A stretch of 64,000 bases of DNA. It comes from JAGQKC01 sp965223675. GTDB taxonomy: Bacteria > Nitrospirota > Nitrospiria > Nitrospirales > UBA8639. The position numbers and the translations under genes are program-made. The notes beneath the pieces were generated by a model, which saw nothing but the letters and a program-made list of their open reading frames with translations, was not told the origin of the DNA and ran no database searches. Every line of letters starts with the position of its first letter. The first letter of the stretch is position 1. Shown here piece after piece: positions 17,602-27,046 of the stretch. Location: the NCBI GenBank assembly GCA_965223675.1, contig OZ245013.1, positions 1,922,001-1,986,000 on the forward strand, written 5' to 3'.

Positions 17602-19755
17602 ATGCAGGACATCCGAAAGAACAATTCTAGTGAGAATTCTACTTCTTTCTTATTTCGCCTTACTCATTTTTGGGCCGTGCTTCTGTCGCTCCTGCTCTTC
17701 GGATGCAGCTCGCAAGATGACTCTCAAGAAACCTCCAAGCCCACAGCCTTCGTGGCTTCCGCGCCCACCTATCTGGAAACAGGCGATCTTGAAGCCATTC
17801 TGTCTCGCGGATATTTGCGGATATTGAGTCCGCCACTTGCATCCATCAAACATCTGCCGCGCCAAGGGTCTCCGAATGATCGAGAAAATCATTTACTCGA
17901 AGATTTAGCGTCTAAGCTGAATGTGAAGCTGGTGCGGGTCAGAGTAGAAAAACACAGTGAGTTGATCCCTACTTTATTGAAAGGTGAAGGCGACATCATT
18001 GTCGCACACCTCACAATCACCCCGGAACGTCAATCACAGATCGATTTTACCGTTCCCGTCGCCATCGTGCGTGAACAGCTCGTCACCCGAAAATCTGACG
18101 TTATAGTCAAAAATCCAGCAGACTTGAAGGGTCGGACGATCGTAGCTCGGAAGTCTTCGGCATTTTGGCAGACAGCTAAACGACTCAAGAAGCAATATCC
18201 GGGAATCATGACTCAAGAGGCACCCGAACATTTAGACACAGAACAAATTTTAGATGGTGTAGCCCGTAACCGTTTCGATGTTTCGCTAGCAGACAGCGAT
18301 CTCATGCGCACGGTTCTCACTTATCGCTCAGATCTACGACCGGCATTCGATGTGACCGATGAACGCCCCGTGGCGTGGGGCATTCGGCCGAATTCATCGG
18401 CATTGCTTGATAAGCTCAATTCATTTTTATCCTCAGCCAAACTGACGCATTCACGCCCAACCCAATCCTCAGAAGATTTACAGGAAATTAAAAAACACGG
18501 AATATTGCGTGTACTGACTCGAAATAATCCGGCGACATATTTTTTATGGCGTGGAGAACTCTTAGGATTCGAGTACGAACTCAGCCGGCATTTCGCCAAC
18601 GCCCACAAGTTACGATTAGAAATGATCGTTCCTCCAAGCCGGAATGATCTCATGCCATGGCTGCTTGAAGGAAAAGGGGATATCATCGCCGCATCGATGA
18701 CTATTTCTCCTGAACGAACATCCGAGGGCGTGGAATTTTCGCGTCCCTACTTTGAAATCTCGGAAATCCTCGTGTCTCGGAATGATGAACCAGAGGATGG
18801 TCTAAAAAAAGTTAAAGACCTTGAGGGTCGGACAGTGGTGGTCCGACGAAGCAGCTCGTATTGGCTGACGCTCAAAGCCTTGCAGAAAAAAGGCATTCAA
18901 TTTGAATTAGTCGCTGCCCCTGAAGAATTGGAAACTGAGGGCATCATCGCCAAGGTTGCGGCGGGTGAGTATGATCTCACGGTCGCCGACAGCCATCTCT
19001 TGAATATCGAACTCACATGGCGAGACGATATTCGTGCCGCTTTTCCCTTGGGAGATCCTAAACACCATGGTTGGGTTGTACGAAAAACGAACCCCAAGCT
19101 TTTAAACTCTATCAATACTTTTCTGAAAAAAACCTATCGCGGCGTCTTCTACAACCTTACCGTTCAAAAATACTTTGAGAACGAACGAGGCATTCGCCGT
19201 CATGTGGAAGATCGGGCCAGTCGAACAGGAGAACTCTCGCCTTATGACGCACTCGTGAAACCCTATGCCGAACAGTATGGGTTCGACTGGCGACTCATCG
19301 TCGCGCAAATGTATCAAGAAAGCCGGTTTAATCCCGATGCCCGTTCTTGGGCCGGAGCCGTCGGACTCATGCAAGTTCTGCCTCGCACCGCCAAAGGGCT
19401 GGGATTTAACGATATTCGTTCGCCAAAAGACGGAATCCATGCAGGCGTGAAATATTTAGACTGGGTACGAAACCGCTTTGAGCCGGAACTCCCAGTTAAA
19501 GACCGGATGTGGTTCACATTAGCCGCCTATAATGTGGGACAAGGTCATGTGATAGATGCGAGACGCGTGGCCCGCAAGGAAGGACTCAACCCCAATCGGT
19601 GGTTTAATAATGTCGAACGTGCCATTCGCTTGCTGTCAAAACGGAGGTACGCGCGCAAGGCTAGGCATGGGTACTGCCGTTGCTCCGAACCCGTGAAATA
19701 CGTTCGAGAAATCAAACAACGATTTGAATCGTACGTACAAGTGACAGAGCCTTAA
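17602..19755 (+). CDS. MltF-like lytic transglycosylase with two tandem solute-binding domains
   Basis: The lipoprotein signal has lipobox LLLFGC. Two SBP_bac_3 domains follow (about residues 50-285 and 295-530). They are recognisable by parallel motifs: LKGEGDIIVAHLTITPERQ / LEGKGDIIAASMTISPERT, and LKGRTIVARKSS / LEGRTVVVRRSS. A C-terminal SLT domain (about 545-700) has the catalytic Glu573 in MYQESRFNPDARS, then GLMQVLP and AAYNVG. MltF normally has one binding domain and ~480-520 residues; this is 717. It should cleave peptidoglycan glycan strands at the outer membrane. The ribosome-binding site is weak. Confidence 0.88.
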   Translation: MQDIRKNNSSENSTSFLFRLTHFWAVLLSLLLFGCSSQDDSQETSKPTAFVASAPTYLETGDLEAILSRGYLRILSPPLASIKHLPRQGSPNDRENHLLEDLASKLNVKLVRVRVEKHSELIPTLLKGEGDIIVAHLTITPERQSQIDFTVPVAIVREQLVTRKSDVIVKNPADLKGRTIVARKSSAFWQTAKRLKKQYPGIMTQEAPEHLDTEQILDGVARNRFDVSLADSDLMRTVLTYRSDLRPAFDVTDERPVAWGIRPNSSALLDKLNSFLSSAKLTHSRPTQSSEDLQEIKKHGILRVLTRNNPATYFLWRGELLGFEYELSRHFANAHKLRLEMIVPPSRNDLMPWLLEGKGDIIAASMTISPERTSEGVEFSRPYFEISEILVSRNDEPEDGLKKVKDLEGRTVVVRRSSSYWLTLKALQKKGIQFELVAAPEELETEGIIAKVAAGEYDLTVADSHLLNIELTWRDDIRAAFPLGDPKHHGWVVRKTNPKLLNSINTFLKKTYRGVFYNLTVQKYFENERGIRRHVEDRASRTGELSPYDALVKPYAEQYGFDWRLIVAQMYQESRFNPDARSWAGAVGLMQVLPRTAKGLGFNDIRSPKDGIHAGVKYLDWVRNRFEPELPVKDRMWFTLAAYNVGQGHVIDARRVARKEGLNPNRWFNNVERAIRLLSKRRYARKARHGYCRCSEPVKYVREIKQRFESYVQVTEP

Positions 19756-20308
19756 TATATTGTTTTTTTGCGCATTACACAATCAAAATTGATTCATGAG
19801 ATCGGCCATTAACATCGCGAACCAATGCATTAAGCCATTAACGCTGTAATGTACTTTCATCCAACAATGTTGTCTTTCATGCCTATACATGTAATGAAGT
19901 GAAACCTTTTCTTTCAGATAGCCGCATTGAAGAAAACGAAGAGATAGGACTTTTCTCGCGTATTGTACGGTCATAACCAAGGCAAAAATGATTAGCCCTT
20001 GTTATACTCTTCTACTAAAATCTACAAAAATAAATACCTAAAACTAGCTTTGCCTCCTATATCTCACTGAACCTTCATTCCACAAAAGGCCTTCACAAAC
20101 CAGAAGAGGAACCTCTGACAGGAACGCTAAAGATTGATCTAAGGGTGCAAGCGAAGCGTGGTGCCTCGCTTGCGCCCTATTAGACATTGGATATGCAAAA
20201 CTCTTCAACGTCATGCGGCAATGTTTCTAGCCGATTTAAGCTATCGCGATCCTACGAGGACCTCCGCATGTTTGTGGAAGAGAACGCCCAATAAGTTGCT
20301 CAACCAGC
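19756..20308. other. Intergenic with a GC-rich hairpin
   Basis: No gene was recognised. At 20143-20177 there is a 12-bp stem (GGGTGCAAGCGA / TCGCTTGCGCCC, one G-T pair) with an 11-base loop. It sits where the plus-strand transglycosylase and the minus-strand HEAT-repeat gene converge, so a shared terminator is plausible, though no long T-run follows. Confidence 0.45.
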
Positions 20309-21052
20309 CTATAACTTCCCTCCGCCCTCTCCTGAGGCACTGTGAAGATCGAAGTTTCCTCCACCAAACTCAGCGACATGAGCTTGAGAAGTCTTGGCTT
20401 GTCCATCTCCAATATCAAGGAGGCCAATTCCTCCTCCATCTTCATTTTCCACTTCCTCATGTGGATCATCAATGAAGGATGAAGATACCTCTTCAATCAT
20501 CCCTCCACCGTCCTCCATGTTCTCATCATCGAGGTGATCCTCAGCGCCAAAGGTCTCTCCACCTTGCTCGTCGCTGATACTCGTATTTTCGTGGGTGGCT
20601 GATGAGATTTTTTGAATGGCTTGATTCGCTAAGTTTTGCATCAGATGATCCTCTTCTCCCGAGGCTCGATCGGCCAATCGGGACTGCAAGTGTGTATTGG
20701 CATCAGAAGGAACAGACTTAAATGCGGCCTTCCTGACTCCCTGATCTTTGTCATCGACCAGGTCCGTGAGGACATCACTCGACATCGAGCCGGGAAAATT
20801 TCCGAGGGCCGAGGCCGCTGCGATTCGTATCGTAGGATCGGCTTTTTCAGCAGCTGTTCTAATGATTGTCATCGCCCGATCTCCTCGAATTAATCCAGCC
20901 AAGTACGTGGCTTTGCAAGCCAGCATCACGTCATCCCCTTTAACGAGTTTCTCGAGATGGGGTAAGGCACCGGCACCTAAACCAGTAGCCTCTGTGTAGT
21001 TAGGTTCTTCCGGATCTAAGTATTCTCGAACTTGCTTCATATTGACGGTCAT
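20309..21052 (-). CDS. HEAT-repeat protein with acidic Gly-rich tail
   Basis: Residues ~20-155 contain HEAT/PBS-lyase-like helical repeats (GAGALPHLEKLVKGDDVMLACKA, ADPTIRIAAASALGNF, DKDQGVRKAAFKSV). The C-terminal ~95 residues are acidic and glycine-rich (DEQGGETFGAEDHLDDENMED and GGGIGLLDIGDG). There is no signal peptide. GGGAGG precedes the ATG. It lies 10 bp downstream of the repeat-metzincin gene, so the two form an operon. HEAT repeats suggest a scaffold or chaperone for the metzincin partner; this is inferred. Confidence 0.75.
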   Translation of the reverse strand: MTVNMKQVREYLDPEEPNYTEATGLGAGALPHLEKLVKGDDVMLACKATYLAGLIRGDRAMTIIRTAAEKADPTIRIAAASALGNFPGSMSSDVLTDLVDDKDQGVRKAAFKSVPSDANTHLQSRLADRASGEEDHLMQNLANQAIQKISSATHENTSISDEQGGETFGAEDHLDDENMEDGGGMIEEVSSSFIDDPHEEVENEDGGGIGLLDIGDGQAKTSQAHVAEFGGGNFDLHSASGEGGGKL

Positions 21053-21062
21053 AGCTACCTCC

Positions 21063-22334
21063 CTATAAATCCACAGTGAGTTCGTGGTTTTTCATCGTGG
21101 TAATTTCTGTCGAAACCAGGTCAGGAGGAGGATTTGTGATATTCCCCGTTCCATTTCCTGTCATGAGTCGATCATTATTATTTACATGTCGAAGGTCAAG
21201 AACATGTCCCACTTCATGACCTAGAGTCCATTCGCTTGCCCCACGCGCAACCACCGCTGCTGGGACCCCATCTTGATGTGCAGCACATCCATTGTATGGT
21301 GGATTCGTGGATCGAACAAAATAGATCGGAATATCATTCTCCCCTACATTATTGCGATTACTAAAGAGCTGATCTTGCTCTTCAGTGGTTTGCCCTAATA
21401 GGCAAGATCCCACATCCACATCATTGAGTGTCGGAAGATTCAGTGTTTCGGTCGAGGCAACCTGAACCTGTATTCCCGCAGTCTGATAGACCTGTCGCAT
21501 GCGCTCCACCATGGTATTAATGGGAATGGTTGGATCCGTCAGCACTTTCACATGCAATCTGACATACGGTGTTGTCGGTACCGACCTCGCCCAACGTACA
21601 TCTAGATGGACCAATCTCAAATTCTTATCAAGCAATTCTTGCCATTTGGCTCTAAAGTTAGCCCATCGAGTGTTAGCCCATAAATAATATCCATCAGGCC
21701 CCGGTCGCCAAACACCCGAATAGTAGACCTTTCCATTCGATTCATGGGTTTTTAAAACCGTGAGCCGTAGATTTTTTCCAGCCAATTCTTTCCACTTCGC
21801 CAGGAAGCTAGACCAAGAGGCATTGACCCAGAGATAATGTCCCCCTGTCCCTGGCAACCACACCCCGGAATAGCGTCGTTGACCTCCAATTACAACCGTA
21901 TCAAAATCTACAAGGCGCATATTTTTCTTACTCAATTCTTGCCATTTAGACTTAAAGCTTGACCAACTCGCATTAACCCAGAGGTAGTACCCCGTGGTCC
22001 CAGGCCGCCAGACTCCCGAGTATCGTACTTGCCCATTGATAACCCGAGTCTTCAGGACCGTTAAGCGTAAGTTCTTGCCCGCTAACTCTTGCCACTTGGC
22101 TCGAAAACTTGACCAACTAGAATTTACCCATAAATAATGCCCTCCGGCCCCTCTCTCCCAAATTCCGGTGTATCGGACCTGACGACCAATGGTATGAACT
22201 TCCAAGTCTTGTAAACGCATATCTTGCTTACTTAACTCCTGCCACTTGGCCTTAAAACTTGGCCAGGTCGCATTCGCCCATAAATAATGCGGACCTGTTC
22301 CAGACCGCCATATTCCTGTATACGCATTTGGCAT
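21063..22334 (-). CDS. Metzincin-like metalloprotease with five N-terminal tandem repeats
   Basis: The 423-residue product begins with five ~44-residue repeats of the pattern Y.G(I/V)W..G...YLW.N..W..F..KWQEL..(K/Q).(L/M)RL. This matches the bacterial tandem repeat domain seen in secreted proteins. The C-terminal part has HEVGHVLDLRH and then DRLMTGNG, a metzincin zinc site (HExxH....H with Asp instead of the usual Gly) and Met-turn. No signal peptide is visible. The ATG at 22334 with AGGAGG upstream is chosen over an in-frame start at 22391. Export without a Sec signal, or a cytoplasmic role, is an open question. Confidence 0.85.
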   Translation of the reverse strand: MPNAYTGIWRSGTGPHYLWANATWPSFKAKWQELSKQDMRLQDLEVHTIGRQVRYTGIWERGAGGHYLWVNSSWSSFRAKWQELAGKNLRLTVLKTRVINGQVRYSGVWRPGTTGYYLWVNASWSSFKSKWQELSKKNMRLVDFDTVVIGGQRRYSGVWLPGTGGHYLWVNASWSSFLAKWKELAGKNLRLTVLKTHESNGKVYYSGVWRPGPDGYYLWANTRWANFRAKWQELLDKNLRLVHLDVRWARSVPTTPYVRLHVKVLTDPTIPINTMVERMRQVYQTAGIQVQVASTETLNLPTLNDVDVGSCLLGQTTEEQDQLFSNRNNVGENDIPIYFVRSTNPPYNGCAAHQDGVPAAVVARGASEWTLGHEVGHVLDLRHVNNNDRLMTGNGTGNITNPPPDLVSTEITTMKNHELTVDL

Positions 22335-23163
22335 GATGATCCTCCTAAAAATAGCAATAGCAGAGTGATGCGCCTCACGAGAAAACCCCATTCGTAAGGC
22401 ATCGTTCTTTGTACTTATGACCCATATATGTGAAGTACTTCACTACTTGAACATGATGGAAAAGCAAGATCTGCACCGACAGCTTTGTACAGATGCAGGG
22501 AAAGTCCAAGCACTTATTTTCTAATAAGTTACAGAAGTAAAGAAACAGATTACTGAAGATTAGGTGGAAGAATTGGATAAGAAACAGGTATCTAATTCGA
22601 TACACCCCGTATCGAACTGAAAAAGGTGACCATCAAACACGGACCTCTGCCATTCGTACAATGGATGTGTTACCGAAACTGGTAAGTTACTTAAAAAGAG
22701 GTAAGAAACTATCTACGTCTTGCCAGGATCAGATGTGGATTACATGCTGCAAAACGGTTTCCTCTCAAACAGGACGAACAGGTGTGCAAGAGTTGAGGTT
22801 CACGTTTTATTCAAGGTTGTTCTTGTAGTCTGTCGCTCAGTCTTCCATCTTGGGATCACGTCTAGTTTCATTAATTTTATGGCTGGAATCAGGAGCATTA
22901 GGTGTTCCCGCGCATTTCTCGCTCCCCCAATTTAATTCGTACTGCATGAGGTGAAGAAACTTTGCTAATTCGTCTTAAATGTCAAGTATATTTTGAGTGT
23001 AAGACGTGAATTGAGGCGTATACATCACCCATGAAAGAAATCACACAGAGCAAAGAGAGACAGTTGTCTAACTCCGCATTTCCAAGTAGGATTGATGCAG
23101 CATTGAGAATCCAGGGAGAACCAACCGCAACGAGACTCATTCATATTATCAACGGAGGGATTT
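22335..23163. other. Gene-poor region with one gene relic
   Basis: About 830 bases without an intact gene. A relic of the 4Fe-4S/SCP2-type gene is listed separately at 22695-22830. The remainder includes promoters for the metzincin operon (left) and the lipoprotein/MBL operon (right). Confidence 0.4.
22695..22830 (+). pseudogene. Relic of the 4Fe-4S/SCP2-type gene
   Basis: The stretch encoding IYVLPGSDVDYMLQNGF matches IYVVPGSDAEAHVAKRF in the gene at 2-1261 (bases ~835-960). DNA similarity continues to TTCACG...TTCAAGGTT. Flanking parts of the gene are gone. It shows an ancient duplication or rearrangement within the window. Confidence 0.55.
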
Positions 23164-23598
23164 ATGCATAAGATCATAGCTATATTGACAACAGCAGTCA
23201 TGCTCACCGGACTCAGCGGCTGTAGCTATCTTTTTTATCCACGTGCGGATGAATATGCCGCGAAAGCAAAAGGGGCCACCAGCATCGACACGCTTTTGAA
23301 TATCACGACGATGATGGATGCGAGCGCGAATGCAGCCATGGGCGGAAAAGGGAATGACCAAGCATTCGATGATCTACACAATCAACTTCATGCCTTCGAT
23401 GAAACATTATGCTGCGTCGACGAAGCAAAACAGAAAACATCCACCTACGACCTGGCCGTGACCCATAACAAGGAACTGTGGACCATCTTTAAGCGGATAT
23501 GGAAATTCAAAGATGACCAGCCTCAACGAGATGAGCATCTGGCGTTACTGAAAACTGAAATCCAAGAAATGCGCACGACTCTTGAGGCATTGAAATAA
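23164..23598 (+). CDS. Small lipoprotein
   Basis: The signal peptide ends in lipobox GLSGC (Cys20). The mature part of ~125 residues is helical, with LLNITTMMDASANAAMGGKGNDQAFDDLHNQ (in two segments) and a CC pair. No family was recognised. GGAGGG precedes the ATG. Its stop overlaps the first base of the next ATG (TAATG), so it is translationally coupled to the MBL-fold gene and may act with it in the periplasm. Confidence 0.75.
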   Translation: MHKIIAILTTAVMLTGLSGCSYLFYPRADEYAAKAKGATSIDTLLNITTMMDASANAAMGGKGNDQAFDDLHNQLHAFDETLCCVDEAKQKTSTYDLAVTHNKELWTIFKRIWKFKDDQPQRDEHLALLKTEIQEMRTTLEALK

Positions 23599-24608
23599 TG
23601 GGAAAGTTGAAAATAATCGTCAGCATGATTCATTTTAGAATACTCGCAGAGATCGCATGTGTCATGATCTTTTTATTAGGGATAGATCTCTCTAAAACGA
23701 ACGCAGAAATCGTTTGGGATCCTGCGAGTGTGATCCTCGAACGTCATCAGCTTACCCAGAGCGTACATGCGCTTGTTCCTCAAGGTGCGGCTGAAGCCAA
23801 TAAGAATGGATATCCCGTTGCGACTTCAGGTGGATTTGTGGTGGGTGATCACCACGTGTTGGTCATTGAATCCATGATTAATAAGGCTTTGGCAGAACAA
23901 GTCATTGCGTTAGTCAAAGAAGTCACAACAAAACCGATTCGCTTTGTCGTCAACACAAGTTATCACGGTGATCATTGTTATGGAAATTATGCGTTTCCTT
24001 CCGATGTCTTGATCATTCATCATCCTCAAACAAAAGCTTATATTGGCAATCCCAAAAACTTCGCTGCCGATAAAAATTTTATGATTCAGAACTTCGGAGC
24101 CAACGTCGGTATTGAAGAAGTGGAAGCACGTACGGCGGATATATTAGTCGACAATCAATTAACCATCGATCTTGGTCAAAAAGAAGTACACATTATGCAC
24201 TGGGGCTTTGCGCAAACACCTGGGGACCTGTTTGTTTGGGTTCCAGACGATAAGGTGTTTTGGACCGGCAACCCATTAGTCGCTCCACCACCTGCACTTC
24301 CATGGCTCTTAGAAGGAGGGCATCAGGAATCGTTAGCGACGATGAAGAAAGTTCGGGCATTTTTACCAGAAGACGCGACCATCGTTCCCGGTCACGGCAT
24401 ACCTATGATGCCTGACAAAGTTGATTTCACGATTCAATACTTGGAAACGTTGGATGGTAAAATTCAAAGAGCCATCGAGAGTGGTCTATCACTTGAACAA
24501 ACACAGCAATCAGTTAAAATGCCAATGTTTAAGGGATATGCCCTTTGGGATTGGGTGCATACGGGCGTTAATATTCCTGCCGTCTATAAGACGCTGTTAG
24601 CACAATGA
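23598..24608 (+). CDS. Metallo-beta-lactamase-fold protein with altered metal site
   Basis: An N-terminal hydrophobic segment (residues 14-31) directs it to the periplasm or membrane. The MBL fold is clear: NTSYHGDHCYGN, HWGFAQTPGDLFVWVPDDKVFWTGN and VPGHG. In the canonical HxHxDH motif the first His is Ser121; the later His (GHT) is Gln206 and the bridging Asp is Asn225. H123, D125, H126 and H266 remain. It may bind one metal or use H201 instead. It is coupled to the upstream lipoprotein; the substrate is unknown. Confidence 0.82.
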   Translation: MGKLKIIVSMIHFRILAEIACVMIFLLGIDLSKTNAEIVWDPASVILERHQLTQSVHALVPQGAAEANKNGYPVATSGGFVVGDHHVLVIESMINKALAEQVIALVKEVTTKPIRFVVNTSYHGDHCYGNYAFPSDVLIIHHPQTKAYIGNPKNFAADKNFMIQNFGANVGIEEVEARTADILVDNQLTIDLGQKEVHIMHWGFAQTPGDLFVWVPDDKVFWTGNPLVAPPPALPWLLEGGHQESLATMKKVRAFLPEDATIVPGHGIPMMPDKVDFTIQYLETLDGKIQRAIESGLSLEQTQQSVKMPMFKGYALWDWVHTGVNIPAVYKTLLAQ

Positions 24609-24738
24609 TATCCATATTGAACTTGAGGACATCACATCCAGCCTTAAAGCATGAAATAAGAAGGATATAGCTTTTCTTCATGCAGGCGCTCTGACCAGAG
24701 TGTAAAGGAGAACATATAGCTTCTGGAAGTCTTGAACA

Positions 24739-25066
24739 ATGGGAGGCCACTACCTGGGCAGGCACAAACTGCGACGTCTCCAAAAGGTGGAATCCAGCAA
24801 GCCCGTTGAAGAGGTCGTCAAAGAGTTACGACAGAATAACGCTCGTTCTACTAACAACTATCGTGAACAGTCGCTGAAGATACATGGTCTCATCTGTGCG
24901 AAATGCGCTAGAGAGTTCAACGATAAGAGTAACCATCTGCGTACCGTGCCATAAGTATGGGAATTACCATAACAATCCGTCAAACGGATTGAATTGAAAA
25001 AACTCTGCATGTATGGCTTTTGATGAGCACAGCCAAAGAATTTTTGGTGAACATCTCAATAGGTAG
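24739..25066 (+). pseudogene. yajD-like HNH nuclease, frameshifted
   Basis: The first 71 codons encode the N-terminus and zinc-knuckle of a YajD-family HNH protein (LICAKCAREFNDKSNHLRTV). Then a frameshift occurs. The +1 frame continues with HKYGNYHNNPSNGLN, the HNH core, then a TGA where the family has Trp, and ends with a FDEHSQR segment matching the end of the family domain. One frameshift plus one nonsense codon make it inactive. Confidence 0.75.
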
Positions 25067-25081
25067 AGAAATAAAGTGAAT

Positions 25082-26002
25082 TCAAAATATTGAGGATTTC
25101 GTTCGGGTCGTAAAAAACTCGAGAATTCGCATACCTTTATAGGAATTTCCTTTGTCATTTAACTTTGGACTCCACACGGCAATCGTGTAGTGCTCTGGAT
25201 AAATGGCGATAATCCCGCCTCCCACTCCACTTTTTCCCGGCAACCCAACTTTGAAAGAAAACTCGCCGGCTTCATCATAAAACCCGCAGAGTTGCATGAT
25301 GGCATTAATCCGCTTTGTTTTGGTACCGCTTACTACTTTTTTCTTGGTCAACGGATTGATACCATTGGAGGCGAGAAACAAGAATCCTTTCGCCAATTCC
25401 TGACACGTCATTTCAATAGAACACAGGTGACAATAGAAATCCAAAACAGATTCAACATCATTCCGTATGTTTCCATAAGATTTCATGAGATTCACGAGTG
25501 CCGCATTTCTATAACTCGTCACCTTTTCTGAATGTGCCACTCTGGAACAATAATCGATATGGGGATTGCCTGAAACTTTTCTCGTAAATTCTAAAAATTC
25601 TCGTCTGGGATTCTGTAGACGGCTCACAAGAATGTCGCAAACGACTAAAGCCCCAGCATTAATGAATGGGTTCCGAGGAATGCCTTTTTCATATTCCAAT
25701 TGCACCAGTGAATTAAACGGTGTCCCTGAAGGTTCGACGCCTACACGATCCCATAAATTCTCATTTTCTAATTCAAATGCTAATGTGAGAGACAGCACTT
25801 TGGCGATACTTTGAATGGAAAATTTCTCCTGAGAATCGCCAAACCCATAATTCTGATTATCAATTGTACTGAGATGAATACCAAATTTATTAGGATCGAC
25901 ATCGCGTAATTCCGGGATATAGGAGGCAACCTGGCCACAATCCTCGATTGTTTGCACTTCGTTTGCTAGCTCTGAAAATAACGTTTTATAGTCCATTTGC
26001 AT
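25082..26002 (-). CDS. glsA: Glutaminase
   Basis: The 306-residue protein is full length for serine-dependent glutaminase (beta-lactamase-like fold), which converts glutamine to glutamate and ammonia. The catalytic Ser-x-x-Lys is in QSIAKVL. Other family blocks are SGTPFNSLVQLEYEKGIPRNPFINAGA (in two parts), SYRNAALVNLMKSYGN and GLPGKSGVGGGI. GGAG precedes the ATG. A damaged copy of its last ~60 codons lies at 38513-38693. Confidence 0.95.
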   Translation of the reverse strand: MQMDYKTLFSELANEVQTIEDCGQVASYIPELRDVDPNKFGIHLSTIDNQNYGFGDSQEKFSIQSIAKVLSLTLAFELENENLWDRVGVEPSGTPFNSLVQLEYEKGIPRNPFINAGALVVCDILVSRLQNPRREFLEFTRKVSGNPHIDYCSRVAHSEKVTSYRNAALVNLMKSYGNIRNDVESVLDFYCHLCSIEMTCQELAKGFLFLASNGINPLTKKKVVSGTKTKRINAIMQLCGFYDEAGEFSFKVGLPGKSGVGGGIIAIYPEHYTIAVWSPKLNDKGNSYKGMRILEFFTTRTKSSIF

Positions 26003-26106
26003 TGATCATTCTCCAGTTAGGCATCAATGTCCTATCTCTCTCTAGGCTACCGAAGAGGCGAATGCTCGACAAGACCCACCTCATTTTCTTTCTGAACAAC
26101 AAGGGA

Positions 26107-26577
26107 TTAGCACAAAGTCAGCTGGTTATCATATGTTTCAAATGTGTTGTAGATGGTAGAGATGTCACGAGCGTATTCTTGAAAATGTTTGATACAGAGC
26201 CCCTGTTTGAGACAACCCCAATCATGTCAGACAGTGTGTAAGGAAACCAGTATGAAGCTGAGTGAACGATGGACGAGGGATTTAAATAGTCAGGTTCGTT
26301 CTTTGTCAAAAATGGTTCAGTTCGGAAGTACGATTCGTGAATTTCGAGTCCTTTGGGAACCTCGAACATATTGAGAATCTATTGTTACATCCAAGTTGCC
26401 CCACGGCCTTCCCGACTACACTAATATTCGAAAATACGTGCTTTTCCACGTCATCAAATGTTGAAAAATCAGCTGATAAACTTGTTCAAACGGTCGAGCA
26501 CGTTCCACATGAGCACGAATAGCAGCTGTTTCATTCCACATCTGACGATTGCATTTTGTATAATCTTGACGATTCAT
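26107..26577 (-). pseudogene. SAM-dependent methyltransferase, deleted and frameshifted
   Basis: On the minus strand from the ATG at 26577 the frame encodes MNRQDYTKCNRQMWNETAAI, a class I methyltransferase N-terminus. A frameshift leads to FDDVEKHVFSNISVVGKAVG, just before the SAM-binding loop. The SAM-binding core is then missing and the C-terminal part follows (EIHESYFRTEPFLTKNEPDY, SYWFPYTLSDMIG). After another frameshift come LKQGLCIKHFQEYARDIS and YNTFETYDNQLTLC plus a stop. It is clearly inactive. Confidence 0.75.
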
Positions 26578-26743
26578 ATTGCCTATGACTCCTGAGTGTT
26601 TTCCAAAACATTTTCAGAGTTCACGACAGTCATATATTGTGTATGACGCGAGATGATTATTGGAGCAATAGTCCAATTACGTAAGCCTAGCACCTATCTC
26701 TCTGTTTCACCCTACCACACCAAAAAGCAAAGGGGATTTCCTT

Positions 26744-27046
26744 ATGGCGATCGAAACGCTAGTTGGACTACAGGTAGATGACGAAGAACGTTATCAAACA
26801 TATCGAGAGCAGATGACTCCAATTCTCAAACGCTACGGCGGAGAATTTCGGTATGACTTCCAGGTCGCTCAGGTTCTTCGTGCGGTAACACCGGAACCAA
26901 TCAATCGGCTATTTATTATTTCTTTTCCAAACCAAGAGTCAATGGATGCATTTTTTTCGAATGAAAAATACCTTCAAGTCAGACATCAATATTTTGAAAA
27001 CGCCGTTTCTGCGACCACGATTATCGCGACCTATGAACACTCATGA
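26744..27046 (+). CDS. DUF1330-like small protein
   Basis: The 100-residue ferredoxin-like fold protein carries the DUF1330 pattern: a dimeric alpha/beta barrel with Y..Y......L..YGG.F and R.FI..FP..E....F. It is cytoplasmic with no signal peptide. AAGGGG precedes the ATG. It is monocistronic, and its function is not known. Confidence 0.75.
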   Translation: MAIETLVGLQVDDEERYQTYREQMTPILKRYGGEFRYDFQVAQVLRAVTPEPINRLFIISFPNQESMDAFFSNEKYLQVRHQYFENAVSATTIIATYEHS

